Below, piece after piece: positions 1 to 11,300 of a DNA stretch of 64,000 nucleotides. Below the pieces are notes generated by a model. The model was not told where the DNA came from. It saw nothing but the letters and a program-made list of their open reading frames with translations, and made no database searches. The stretch is from contig NC_080670.1 of the NCBI RefSeq assembly GCF_030247195.1, forward strand, positions 163,256,080 to 163,320,079, written 5' to 3'. The position numbers and the translations under genes were made by a program. Position 1 is the first letter of the stretch. Each line of letters opens with the position of its first letter. The DNA is from Topomyia yanbarensis. Taxonomy: Eukaryota; Arthropoda; Insecta; Diptera; Culicidae.

Positions 1-2
1 TA

Positions 3-1558
3 TTGTTTCGAGTGGTGCCAATAACATTATATAGTGGCAATCGTAGTTTTGGACACATTCGGATTCCTTGAGGCTCGTCTTTGATTATGGCAGAATCGAG
101 TATATTCCAAAGTCTTGGCATTCCTGGGAAACCTGATCCTCTACAGTTAGTGTGGACATCAAACGTTGTTCAAAATGAAAAGTCATCGAAGCGAGCTGAC
201 GTAGTAATTGCTGGTACTGGCACGAGCTCAATCTACCTACGCAAAGTCTACCCATCCAATATTAAACTCAACGTTTTTCCCATCTCAGGAATATCGCCGT
301 GGCTGGGTACACTGATGCAGTACCAAGAGTGCTTATCGGTTTGGACAATTTGGAACTGTTCGCTCCACTCGAAAGCCGTACTGGTAAATCGGGAGACTCA
401 GTTGCTGTACGATCGCTGTTAGGTTGGACCGTGTATGGACCAAACGGGACACGGCACTCAAAGCAACAATATGCTAACATGCACGTTTGCAAATGCGAAT
501 CCGACGAAAACTTAAATGAAATGATTCTACGGCGGTTTGTTTTGGAGGATATTGGGGTATCTCTGGTCCCATTGCTAGAACCAGCGGAAGCAAAGAGAGC
601 GCGAGACATATTAATGAGGACAACGATTAGACTAAATGGAACATTCGAAACCGGGCTCCTTTGGAAAACCGATGATAACCGGTTTCCTGATAGTAGACCT
701 ATGGCAATGCGAAGATTAAGAGGCTTGGAGGTTAAACTGTCGAAAGACCCCGAATTGTGCGATAACGTACACAGACAGATACGGGAATATGTTCAAAAAT
801 GCTACGCACACCCGGCAACTACCGATGACCTTGCTAACGCAGATCCGGACCGAATATGGTATTTACCACTCAACGTGGTTGTTCACCCAAAAAATCCAGA
901 CAAAAAACGGTTGGTCTGGGAACTCCCAACTCTTAAAGGATCTACTCACATCATTGCCAGAGGTAATCTGCAAGTTCCGCGAAAAGCGCATCGAATTTGT
1001 GGGTGATATAAGGGAAATGTTTCACCAAATCCAGATTAAACTCGAAGATAGACACTCCTAACGATTTCTCTTCCGATTCGACCCTAGTCATCCCCCTGAT
1101 GTATATTTAATGGACGTTGCGACCTTTGGTGCTGCATGTTCTCCTTGTTCCGTTCAATATGTGATGCACCAAAATGCTGACGAATATGCACACATGTTTC
1201 CTGATGCCGCGGCTGCTATTTAATCTAAAATTTACCTGGATGACTATTATGATAGTGCTGACACCCAAACAGAAGCAGCTGAACGAGCGATCCAAATCAG
1301 AACTATCCACGCACGAGCTGGGGTGGCATTGCGCATCTCGAAACGAAAGGTTTTATGTATGCAAGCTTGTATGAAAAAGTCGATTCGAAATGGTTCCATA
1401 ATGTTGCCCCTGGTTTCAAGATGCGGTACTGGGTCATCAATAGCAGTGAAGTGTTAATGAAACTCGGAGAAGTTGATGAACAAAAACCACTTCCATTAAG
1501 CAGTGAACCTGAAGAAGGTTGGGAACGAGTCCTAGGGATAATGTGGGACCCAATAGAC
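3..1558 (+). pseudogene. BEL/Pao pol, protease-linked domain and reverse transcriptase (broken)
   Basis: This is the first half of the BEL pol polyprotein, which would process the polyprotein and copy RNA to DNA. Reading from the edge, an LFRVVPITLY-type start, GSSL and LGIPG segments belong to the DUF1758/retropepsin-like region; an in-frame TGA sits at 69-71. The frame then shifts near 290-300 into LIGLDN and LLGWTVYGPNG, the linker that precedes RT. RT is visible as YLPLNVVVHPKNPDKKRLVW (about 860-920), GDIREMFHQI (about 1000-1030) and the catalytic box YLDDYYDS at 1233-1256. Another stop lies near 1060 and a frame change near 1350. The reading ends at MWDPID (1541-1558), where the nested insertion begins. 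Clearly a pseudogene. Confidence 0.85.
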
Positions 1559-2286
1559 CTTTCTCGTCAGACCTAACCCCTATTTTTTATATTTTGTATC
1601 GAAAGATTTCATATTTTTAAGACTACTCACGAGAAAATTAGAGCTTTATAACCTTTCCTGATTTTTTAATATTTTTTTTTGAAAATTGCAAAGTGCAAGA
1701 ATGTTGAGTAATATTTTCACCAAATCAAGAATGGTGGGGCTCTAAATATCCATTTCGGCAGCACTGTTTTGCTAATTTTTCATTGCGTAGTCGACAACAC
1801 TGCAAATGAAGTGGTTAATATCGATACAATGTTCATTATTATGTACTCAAAATTAAATGAACTCTCACCCTGTCCAATTCGACAAATCTAAAGAAAATAG
1901 AAAAACCCAAACAACAGGAACCACGAAAAATTGGCCAATGGTAATATTGGCCAGCTCGTTCGCCGCGCAGAGGACAAAGTATGACGAAATGCATAAACCA
2001 GCTCAAAAGATACGACAATGAACAACAAAGAACAATGCTAACAAACGAATACTGTGCGGAAAATTGGCTGTTTCTGACAGGCGATAGGCGATCGAAATTT
2101 TCGGTAGACAAGCGTCTTTCTTACAATCACCAACAGCTACGTCTTGAAGCAACAAAATGCTTGGTCTGCAGAGACAACGCCGATATCTACCAATGCCATA
2201 TCATTGACGAAAGCCTCGACGGTCACTTCGCAGTCTGAGTTCAAAGATAGCAAAAATCGAATATAAACTCGCTGGATGACGACTTA

Positions 2287-2381
2287 GGGCCGATTTCTTC
2301 ACCCTCGCTTAGCGCTTAACCCATGTTTAAATGTGCTGGTGAACCTGGTTTAAAGTTAAGCGAGGGTGAAGAAATCAGCCC
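2287..2381. mobile_element. Short palindromic MITE (95 bp)
   Basis: The ends are near-perfect inverted repeats of about 25 bp: the left begins GGGCCGATTTCTTCACCC and the right end is its reverse complement with one or two changes. Flanks are TTA (2284-2286) and TCA (2382-2384), compatible with a mutated 3-bp TTA target duplication of the PIF/Harbinger kind. It sits inside the composite insertion and carries no gene. Confidence 0.7.
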
Positions 2382-2844
2382 TCAGTGACCTACGACAAGC
2401 TGTACCATGACTGTTCGCCTCTGTTGGTCTGTTGAAGCAACTGCAATGTGGAATATGAAAATCCCTTTCAGCAGCAAATAGAATTGAAGATAATCGGGAA
2501 GAAATTCCGAGGAACGTAACATGTCTACCTCCCTGAGCACATCTAGCTGAAACGTTTGAAGCACCGTACCTATTTGAAACAGCCATCAGCACACAAATCA
2601 AAAGTAAAATGCCAGTAGGTCGACACAAAAACTGTAATCGACAAAGCTCTACGCGGTCTGATCAATGCAAAATCTTTTCAACTCCACCTCCTACGAAACG
2701 ATCAACACCTCCAGCAAGAATCCATACTGAACGACGGAAAGAGAATTTTCCCTGATGGAGCTCCCTGATCGAATTCCACCACCAGCCATAGTATTACGGA
2801 TAGAGATATGAAACAGTACACGCTGCGTTACATAGCGGTACATT

Positions 2845-2990
2845 CCGAGCTCATGCTCGGCCGGAATGACATTTGCTATGCTCTTTGTTTCCTTGGCTGA
2901 TCAGCTGGTCACAGATTTTCTGAAGAACAGCTGATTATCCAAGCAAATAAAGAGCGCACCAAACGTCATTCCGGTTAAGCTGGGCCTCGG
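2845..2990. mobile_element. Imperfect-hairpin MITE (146 bp)
   Basis: The left arm contains CCGGAATGAC and the right arm GTCATTCCGG; pairing extends over about 60 bp at roughly 75-80% identity, including a GCTCTTT / AAAGAGC block and a CAGCTG near the loop. No coding content and no clear target duplication. Confidence 0.6.
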
Positions 2991-3840
2991 AAAGTACCAC
3001 ATTTGAAAAGAAACACTCCAACAAGGATAATACGAACTCTGGCGAAAATATAGCCATCATTAAAAACACCCCACGCTATAGCCACTGGTAATATTAAGTA
3101 CCTACACATAAAGAAGGCCTGCGGACGAAACATACTCTCAGTTTCAGCAAGCTGAGCATGCCGACAAGACAATCCTCTAAAATAAAATAAAATAGCAATA
3201 AGTTGCGACAAAGTCGAAAAATAGCATCATCTCAATAAAAAACTAAAAAATCTTCCATTACGGCGGAACTCATGTTTCACAATATTCCAATGGTTCAAAT
3301 TACATTTGATTAGTTCTGCTCTCAATTCAATTTAGCTGGTCATTATTTTCCACACATGCAATATCATGACTAATTTATTAAAAATTAGAAAGGATATTGT
3401 TTATTTTACCGCAAAGATTTGACGTGAAGGTGTATATTTATCTTACTGATAAAAAGTGTGCAAACTTTTTAAAGACAAATTGTTTTTTTTCGGACGATTG
3501 TGGTTTGCATACTTCAAAAAGTATTTTTTTTCGATTTGGTATGATTTTAAATAAAAACATAATTTTCAATTCCAATTACAAATAAAAGTGCTTTTTGGAG
3601 TCACATAGTAGATTACATTTTCAAGACTACTTTTTTGTGTGTTGATTTATCTATCATCCCCTTACTATGTCATCTTTAATCACTTTGCTACCAGTGCTCG
3701 TAGCCCTCCGCCGAAAATAATGGCCAGCACAATCGATTTGATATAGATCATTAAGATTTCAACGTTGATGCAGTTTTAAGTCTGTAATTAACTTGGTGAT
3801 TACGAGTAGCTTTTGTCAAAATACTACATGTTTTAAATTT

Positions 3841-5084
3841 GTTGGATAATTATATTGGGATAAATTCAAAAAAAAAAAAAACAACGAGAATGGCAAAATT
3901 CGCAGTGAATCTAAATTTTTGAATTCCCAAAATATAAGTGCATTTGACTAGCTACGTTGTGCAGTGGAAATAAACTAAAATAGTGAACTGGGAATAAATC
4001 TGCTGTAGATGTTCAAATCAGTGGACAAAGTGAAGCAGAAAGCAGATGAGTATTTTTCCTAAGATACTTCTGTATTATTTTTTGTGTAATTCAGGGCAAT
4101 TTCATCTTCTCAGTAACCGACTGGCAGACAGTCAAATTTTGCCAGTTATTTTCGCGTATGTTCCGCTTCATAAATGACTGCCTTGTGATAAATGGAAGAA
4201 GACGCTCTAGTTTTTTTAGTTCAACCCCCCATATAATTAGGTTTTGTTGTAAGATTTAACCTATTCTCTGGGTGTTATGGCTTCACCAGATAAGACTCGG
4301 GCAATTGTACCGTAATAGCATATTTGAACATATTTGAACTGGTTCTTGTATTTAAAAAAACGAGGCATAGATTAAGCTGTTTTTCAATGCATGAAACATC
4401 ACAAGTCGTTCTTTAGTATCGGTTTGGCCTATTGTGAAATATACGGTACAGTTATTTGTCAACGCTCAACGAACGCGGAAAGTTTCTGTTTTCATGATCC
4501 TGTACTGCCTATTAGGACATAGAAGTCCTGTATGGGTTTTTGTCGATGGTGTGTTGTCTGTTGGTTTGTATTTTTATGTTATGTGTTTTTTTTTGTTTAT
4601 ATTACTACTAATTAACCGATTTCGCCAATTTTCTCTATTGTTTCAGAGAGCGAGTAAGGGCGCTATAACCCTGGCTCATTAGCCAGGGCAGGATTAAATA
4701 CTTCTGTCCCATCCCATCCCATTCCAGGAACCTAGGACCAAAGGAGTGACATTAACCCTCTTAGCAAAGTCACTCCCAACGATTTGTCAAACCCCCATCA
4801 AATTGAAACGGTTGTGTACGGTTGTTCACGTTTCTTCCTTATTCAAGGTTCAAAATGATCCGTTGATTAAATTATTCATTGAATGAATAATTTGATTGCC
4901 GTATAATTTTGAATCATCTTTATTTTGTACGCTGCACAGTTGGCCTGGCCGCTTTAATGCTTGAGTCATATTCAATATGTGCCACAAACATTAATAATGA
5001 CAAGAAAAATTGTGGACGAACGTCTGCAATTTTCCAGGATCCCTACATGTATTGGCTGTGTATGTGTAGACTAGACTAGACTAG
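3841..5084 (+). mobile_element. 5'-truncated LINE insertion with 21-bp target duplication
   Basis: A perfect 21-bp direct repeat, starting AATACTACATG, flanks this segment at 3820-3840 and 5085-5105. The segment ends in an ACTAG/GACTA short tandem tail (about 5068-5084), as non-LTR elements often do. No RT coding is left, so this would be a 3' end only. The 3' UTR-like part holds the phrase AAGGGCGCTATAACCCTGG and a hairpin at 4669-4688, then a CCCATCCCATCCC tract. The LINE clade is inferred (Jockey/CR1/T1-like) and not certain. Confidence 0.7.
4669..4688 (+). other. Perfect 8-bp stem hairpin in LINE 3' UTR
   Basis: CCCTGGCT and AGCCAGGG pair across a CATT loop. LINE 3' UTR hairpins can be reverse-transcriptase recognition structures; that role is inference here. 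Confidence 0.5.
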
Positions 5085-5827
5085 AATACTACATGTTTTA
5101 AATTTATTGAAATCTAGTTGCGGATGATCCTCTAAACTTTCCGTCGCTTATTATGCAATTTCTCTGATCGTAGAAATATGAGTGTTGTGACAGTTTATCC
5201 TGCTTATGATTTTCATTGGTTGTCCGCCCAATCCATTATCGTTTTCAACTGCAGCACCGGTGACGACCGAAGCAGATTCAACATCACATTAATCTTTCTT
5301 CCTGATTTTTTTTTTTGAAGAACCGCTCCTCATAAAGGAAACGTTTTGATTGCACTTTGACGGGAGAATACATAACTCGTATTACTGCAAGCGGATCAAC
5401 TGTTCGAGCGAATATGTATCCTACAGAAAATAATCGAAGTAATGCTGTAGTCTGAGAAAATTAATTGACAGATGTTGCTTACCCAGGAATTCCGTTAGAC
5501 GTAAATAACCATTGTAATAAAGCTAAACGTCTGATTATTTGTTAAAATCTGCGGAAAAATCTGTGGTAGAATTTTCAAAACATATCTGAACCTGTCTGTA
5601 TAACCGGAAAAAAACAAATAGTTCTGGAGAAAGTTTCGAATAGGACGTAAGTAATATTTAGATTCTCTTTGTGGTCTTTCTCTTCTGTTCATTATTCGGT
5701 CGTTTCGCCATCTAGTACGCAACTCTTTGCATAATATTCTAGTACAAACCACCGATATTCGATATGATATTGAAAATTAGAGCAAAGTGTTATAGTGACG
5801 TTGCAATAATCGAAAGATAAAGCACAT

Positions 5828-6062
5828 ATCGATATTAAATTGGCAAAAGGGCGAATAAGATTTGTAAACAAACTTTTATTTTGATGGTTTCTCTTAATTT
5901 ACTATATTTTTAAAGCAGAAAACAATTGAAATTACTTCTACGAAGGGTAAAAATTTACATTAACGCATATTTTTCATGAAATTCCACTATGCAGCAGACT
6001 AATAAGCGAAACAAGTTTGTTTACAAAAAACACTTTCGCCCTTTTGACGAATTAATATTGAT
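5828..6062. mobile_element. Inverted-repeat element (235 bp)
   Basis: About 49 bp at each end pair: the left starts ATCGATATTAAATTGGCAA and contains AAAAGGGCGAA and TGTAAACAAACT; the right end is the reverse complement with small changes (AGTTTGTTTAC, TTCGCCCTTTTG, TTAATATTGAT). The interior is AT-rich and non-coding. A weaker outer inverted pair (AATAGGACGTAAGTAA near 5637-5652; its complement near 6213-6228) suggests this lies inside a larger foldback structure. Confidence 0.6.
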
Positions 6063-6748
6063 ATAACAAACGTCTAGGCTCGATTCGAAACATGTGTAAC
6101 TACCCGCTACTGAAATTCCGAGTAAATCAGACGTCTGAAACACGTTTGGCAAACGTTTGTAGGTGGCGCAGTGATCTGCTGGATAAAGTAAACAAAAAGA
6201 GGATTTCAATGTTACTTACGTCCTATTATAAATTTTCTACAGGGTTCATCCTATTCAAAAAAAACCAGAGCTGCCAGATCGATTTGTACAAGAGCTTGCG
6301 GCAGAAATGCAAAAAGTCTGTTAATATCTCAAATGTCTGCAGCATGTTTGTTGCTGAAATATAGTGCAATGATATGTTAAATAATCGAAAATATACGAAA
6401 TTGGTAGAAATTTGATTTGACGGATGCTTTGTTTTGCGAAATATCTGCATTCTGCAAAAATCTGCAAATAAAATTAATAATCTGCAGATTTACTGATATA
6501 TCTGCCGAACTGACATCCTTGTTGCATTTCCCCACGCAAAATTCATCCAAATGGTTAAAAAACATGGGAAACGAGGTAAGATAGGTCCTGAGAAGGTGGA
6601 GTTAAACGAACAGCTCACACTATTTTTAATTTTTTCAATAGTTAGAGGCACCAAATCGTCACGGTATTATGCAGTAACGACTCAGATATAAGCAAAGAAG
6701 CGTTATAGCACAAAAAAATTGACAAGAAAGGGGTATTGGTGATAGGTT

Positions 6749-7217
6749 CAGAGCCACGAAGTTTCAAAATCAGTTACCTATTTCTGCTTGCATTTACCGA
6801 AACCGACATTCAGATTCAACGCCTCCCTCATTCATTCACTTTCCAACTGACTGAAATTTAATGCAAACTCGAATGCTTGAGTGCAGAGGAAATATAAAAT
6901 CATTCACCAACCAAAGCATTCATTTGTTATTATGTCGACAGTTTGAAGGCAAAAGTTGGCATCTTTTACATTTTCGAGCATAAGTGAACTGCATAATCTA
7001 TATCTGATGCACTTTTGCTCAATAATCCCTCTCAGAGCCAGCATAAAAACAAAATTCACTTTGCTTCTGAAACCGAACACGTCCGAACCTGAATGCGCTG
7101 CGTCGGGAGAGCGAATGATGAGGGAAACGATCCAAACATTTCATTCATCGCAGCGGGCATGAATTGAATTTCGTTTTCTTTCAAGTTCACGCAGAAATGT
7201 CAATTTTTTAGGCTCTG
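6749..7217. mobile_element. hAT-type MITE with 8-bp target duplication (469 bp)
   Basis: The ends are CAGAGCC and GGCTCTG, and the flanks are an exact 8-bp repeat GATAGGTT (6741-6748 and 7218-7225). An 8-bp duplication and CAGRG-type ends are hallmarks of hAT elements. The right copy of the duplication is BEL pol sequence (Asp-Arg-Phe codons), so this element jumped into the BEL element. There is no transposase inside; 6956-7162 is open by chance. Confidence 0.75.
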
Positions 7218-9625
7218 GATAGGTTCACGTTTTCCACTAACTTTCATCTCGACATGATTCCGTATATTGAAGGAAATCGCAGACCTTCTAAACGGATGGC
7301 GCTCAAGTGCATAATGAGTTTATTCGACCCATTGGGATTGTTGGCACCATTCCTAATTCACGGGAGAATGTTAATTCAGGATCTGTGGAGATCCGGGATA
7401 CAATGGGACGAGGAAGAGCGGGATCCAGAATATGAGAAGTGGATGCGTTGGACGAAACTCCTCCCTGAGATTAGCAAACTATAAGTGCCTCGATACTATT
7501 TTGGAAGCGCTCATGTCAACCAATGTAAATCCTACATATACTCACCGACGCCAGTGAAACTGGGTACGGATGCATACTTTAGAATTGTAAATGGTGATGA
7601 GGTGGTGTGTAGTCTGGTAATGACAAAAGGTAAAGTTGCACCGCTTAAGCATCAGTCTATTCCCCGACTCGAATTACAAGCTGCTGTGTTGGGCGCTAGG
7701 ATAAAAAAATATATATGCGATAATCGCGCACTAGAAATCCGCGAAACCTATCTTTGGACTGACTCGACCATGGTACTTTCGTGGATTAGGTCAGATCATC
7801 AGAAGTACAAGCAGTATGTCGCTCATCGTATTGGAGAAATCCTTTCGCTAAAAAAAAACCAAAGATTGGCGGTGGGTACCCTTAAGGATAATGTGGCTAC
7901 AGCCTAACTAAATGGGGACGAGATACTGAGCCAAATTCAGAAAGAAGGTGGTTTAAAGGTGTGTCATTCCTGCACCTTACGAATGAGAACTGGTCTCGGC
8001 GAACCGTCGTCACTGAAGACACGACTGAAGAACTACGCGCAACTTTTCTGTTTCATCATATTGCTCTGCCAATGTGCCTAATAGACGTAATCAGACTATC
8101 AAAATGGAACGTTCTGGTGCGTACGATGGCATTGGTTAGAAGGTTTATCACTAACTGTCGACGACGAATGACAGAACTACCAATAGAAGCTGTGAAAGCC
8201 TCGAATCTACAAGGTCAAAATTTGCAACATCTAAAGCAATCAGTGAGGGTCGACATACGTCAATACGAATATATTAAAGCGGAACAGTATTTATGGAGGA
8301 TTGTACAAGGAGACTATTATCTGGATGAAGTTAAGGTATTGATAAATAACCGGGACCACCCAATTGAAAATTGGAGCAAACTGGACTCCTCTAGTGAGCT
8401 TAACAAATTAACTTCGCTTGCTGACGAGTATGGTGTCCTAAGAATGGAACGTAGAACTGCGAACGCGGCCTACGCAATATTGCATAAAGACCACGCAATC
8501 ACTCATAGACTCCTTGAACATAATCATCATCAGCTCGGCCATCTAAGTAAGGAAACGGTAGTAAACGAGGTACGCCAGCGGTTCGAAATTAATCATTTGA
8601 GATCGGCCGTAGAAAAGGTGTTCAGAAACTGCCAGAGGTGTAAGGTGAAAAGTGCAAACCTAGTTTTTCGAGGATGGCCCCACTTCCAGAACAGCGATTA
8701 ACACCCTACGTTAAACCATTTAGTTACGTCGGAATAGACTACCTGGGGCAACTGGAGGTGACGACTGGAAGGCGAAAAGAGAAGAGATATATTACTGTAT
8801 TTACTTGTTTGGTCGTTAGAGCTATCCACCTCGAAATTGCATATGACCTATCTACAGAGTCATGTACACAAGCTATTCGACGATTTGTTTGTACCTATAG
8901 AAATCTTCTCCGCTAATGGCATTAATTTTGTTGGGGAAAGTAGACAACTAAAGGAGGAGATTAACAAAATCAACATTGAATGTTCCGCGACTTTCACCGA
9001 TGCGAGAACGAAATGGTCCTTCAACCCTCACTCAGCACCTCACATGGGCGGTGTATGGGAGCGCATGGTGAGAAGTGTTAAAACAGCTATGAGAGCATTA
9101 GATGATGGGCGAAAACTAAGTGATGAAATATTACTCACAACTCTAGCAGAGTCAGAAAGTTTCATAAACTCGCGTCCACAAGGTCCAGGTGTCGGAGAGG
9201 CACTCACACCCAACCATTTTATCCTTGGAAGTTCTGCTGGAATCCATGATCCTCTAAGGGTGCCGGTACTACTAGCCGAAGCACTAAGAAGTAGTTATCA
9301 TAGATCGCAATACCTCGCAGATGCGATATGGAGTCGCTGGCTGAAAGAATATTTTCCCACCATGAACAAACGGTCCAAGTGGTTCAACGATATTCGGCCG
9401 GTGCAAGTTGGTGATCTCGTCTACATAGTGGAAGGTCAAAGGAGATCATGGCTTCCAGGAAGGGTCGAAGAAGTCATCAGAGGAATGGACGGCAGAGTGC
9501 GACAGGCTGTTGTGGAGACCGTAGTTGGAAAACTGAAAAGGCCGATTGTAAAACTTGCAGTGATGGAAGTAGGTGAATCCAGCGATCACCCACAGGAGGT
9601 TCCCATGAATTCACGGGGCGGGGGG
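7218..9625 (+). pseudogene. BEL/Pao pol, peptidase-type region, RNase H and integrase (broken)
   Basis: This is the second half of BEL pol. 7218-7484 carries the Pao peptidase-type stretch (CIMSLFDPLGLLAPF, LIQDLWRSGIQWDEE). A stop (TAA, 7482-7484) separates it from RNase H: IPRLELQAAVLGARI, LWTDSTMVLSWIRS and YVAHRIGEI at 7659-7837. The integrase follows after a frame change: zinc-binding region with HHQLGHLSKETVVNEVRQRF and CQRC (about 8525-8640), catalytic core GIDYLG (about 8740), then after another frame change SANGINFVG (about 8910) and HMGGVWERMV (about 9043). The middle catalytic Asp is replaced by Ala (SANG where the family has SDNG). The C-terminal domain runs to about 9600, and the frame stays open into the LTR, ending at 9754. 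Inactive. Confidence 0.85.
9615..9625 (+). other. BEL polypurine tract
   Basis: A G-rich run lies immediately before TGTTCTGGC, the likely LTR start. It would prime plus-strand DNA synthesis in an active element. Confidence 0.6.
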
Positions 9626-9880
9626 TGTTCTGGCATCACTGCACCGATCCTACCGTATACTGAGAACCTTGGGCCGAATGACAGCAGTGTGACACTGGGA
9701 AAAGAGGCGGGAGCTGACCAGGTGACACAGCAAGTCGATAAAAGCAACGTGTAACAGAAAATTGCGGTTAACATCATTTGTGAGCAGATTAAATTTGTAA
9801 CCACATTTTCACCACAAAAAATACAATTGGAAGTACCTATAAAATTGTTTCTCAATATATATTTTTTTAGAATTCCTACA
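9626..9880 (+). repeat. 3' LTR of the BEL/Pao element (about 255 bp)
   Basis: It starts TGTTCTGG directly after the purine tract and appears to end at TCCTACA (9874-9880), giving TG...CA ends. The tail is AT-rich (CTCAATATATATTTTTTT). The 5' LTR is outside the window, so the right edge is set by the TG...CA rule and by the start of an unrelated repeat at 9881. Confidence 0.55.
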
Positions 9881-10052
9881 TGTTTTTGCCTTTCTCATAT
9901 AAAGAAAGGCTATACAATCATTGAAAAATCGACTTTTTAACCGAGGTTCAGAGGGCCGAGTTTCATATACCATTCTATTCAGTTCGTCGAGATCGGAAAA
10001 TGTCTGTGTGTGTATGTATGTGTGTGTCATTTAAACTCAGGTTAAATGACAC
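9881..10052 (+). repeat. Dispersed mosquito repeat with TTTCTCATAT hairpin motif
   Basis: The phrase GCCTTTCTCATATAAAGAAA followed by GGCTATACAATCA begins a fragment that also carries GACTTTTTAACCGAGG, CAGTTCGTCGAGATCGGAAA and a TGTGTG/TATG run. The same start motif recurs in reverse at about 38865-38895. I know this only as a very abundant culicine-type repeat; the class is unclear. A small perfect hairpin (GTGTCATTTA / TAAATGACAC) closes it at 10024-10052. Confidence 0.5.
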
Positions 10053-10299
10053 AGGTTAAGTTAACGTTATCGAGAATATTGCTCAACTAACGAATTTTAA
10101 TAAGAATGTGAAGCAAACTTTTTTTTACCAACTAAATTCTAAATTATGAACACTTCTTTATGAACTAGTTCAATTTACGAACCCCCGGTTTGGTTCGTCA
10201 GTGTATCAGGACAGTATGCTTAATATAATAGGACTGGAAATAGACCGTATCTCCATTTCCACATTCTTGTGATGTTCCACCACATCGCGAAAACTTGAA

Positions 10300-11300
10300 C
10301 CTCTCGTTACAATGTGATTGTAGACAATTGTAACAGTTGTATATTCGTAATTGTAAATATCAAATTTTAATTGTAAATCTCAATCGATTGTTTGCCATTT
10401 ATCTGTCAGTTGCAACCCGTCGAGGTAACAATTTAGCACTGGGTGGAAATATACCTAATTTTGTGCATACACTCCGTAGAGTGTATTTGTTTAAGCAACA
10501 TTATGCTCACCGCTGTTCTCTACCTTTCACATTTAGTTGTAAATGTTGGTTAATTTTCGCTTCGAACGATCTTGTTTGTGCAGATATGTATGATAAATTT
10601 TGTTTTATGTTTGTGAATAAGTAGCAAAGTGTTAGATAGCCCCCAATTCCTCCCTGCTTTCGAAAAGTACGCTGAATTCGCGGAACAGTGAATGACAACG
10701 ACGGCACTGGTGGAAGACAGGCCGTTTTTGTACTTGGAGTGCGAGAGGCGGTTATAGAAAAAAAGAATATTTTCGAACCACGATGAAGTGACGACGTCGT
10801 GTTTATTGTTTGGACGTCTTGCTGGACCAATGTATCCCGCGTGAGAGTGCCAAGCAGCATTCCAGCCCAAGTACTAGCCCGTGGTTTGGGAACAAATATT
10901 TAGGGTCGCCGGAACAGGGAGCATCCACCTACTTTCCCGGCTGAATATAAAGGACCCAGAGGACGCCCTCGCTTTGAAGGATTAAACGAAGGAGCCTGGC
11001 TCTCCTCCAAATGTCAAGAAGAGCGAAGCAGGGCGGTCAAAGGTGCCCCTTGGTAAGTACATTGCGGTGACTTCTGGGATCTCTCACAAGAAGTGATTAA
11101 ATCCGGCGATAATTCGCCATCGTCGCTAGAGAGGTTCCCACAAAGAAGCAAAGCTTAGCTAATAGTCAAAGACCGCTGCTGAAGCAGTTCCAAAACTGCC
11201 CAAGAGAACGCGGCCATTTTCTCCAGCATCAGCAGATCAATAGCAGGAGGAAATAAAACCAGTTAAAATTTATATTTATTTGTTTTTCTATTTTCGTTGT
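10300..11300 (+). other. Possible solo LTR or promoter-like segment
   Basis: This kilobase is more GC-rich than its surroundings after 10630 and has a TATA-like GAATATAAAGGACC at about 10943. A TGG-starting 20-mer near 11321 could be a primer-binding-site relic. There is no gag or pol next to it. It could equally be host sequence; I see no coding signal. Confidence 0.25.

Larger units (their letters stand above)
1559..6740. mobile_element. AT-rich composite insertion inside the BEL pol
   Basis: These ~5.2 kb interrupt BEL codons that are otherwise continuous. The left edge reads CCTTTCTCGTCA (1558-1569), and a related inverted word, TGACAAGAAAGG, lies at the right edge (about 6720-6731), so a DNA-element origin with short terminal repeats is possible but unproven; I could not find a clean target duplication. 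Inside are hairpin MITEs at 2287-2381, 2845-2990 and 5828-6062 and a truncated LINE at 3841-5084. Segment 1960-2840 is less AT-rich and has short open stretches on the + strand (for example 1981-2238) that look like worn coding sequence, but I do not recognise it. The remaining parts (3210-3819, 5106-5827, 6063-6740) are AT-rich with no gene visible. Confidence 0.6.
1..9880 (+). mobile_element. BEL/Pao LTR retrotransposon, interrupted by nested insertions
   Basis: One BEL/Pao element runs from the window edge to a 3' LTR ending near 9880. Its pol is read in two blocks, 3-1558 and 7218-9625, that join logically: the first stops at the W-D-P-I-D motif just after RT, and the second resumes with D-R-F-T-F and the 'FDPLGLLAPF' peptidase-type motif that follows it in this family. 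The 5.66 kb between them is foreign (a 1559-6740 composite insertion plus a hAT MITE at 6749-7217). Domain order is protease-linked (DUF1758-type), RT, RNase H, integrase, purine tract and LTR, as in BEL/Pao. The 5' LTR and gag lie outside the window. Several stops and frame changes make it non-autonomous. Confidence 0.9.
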
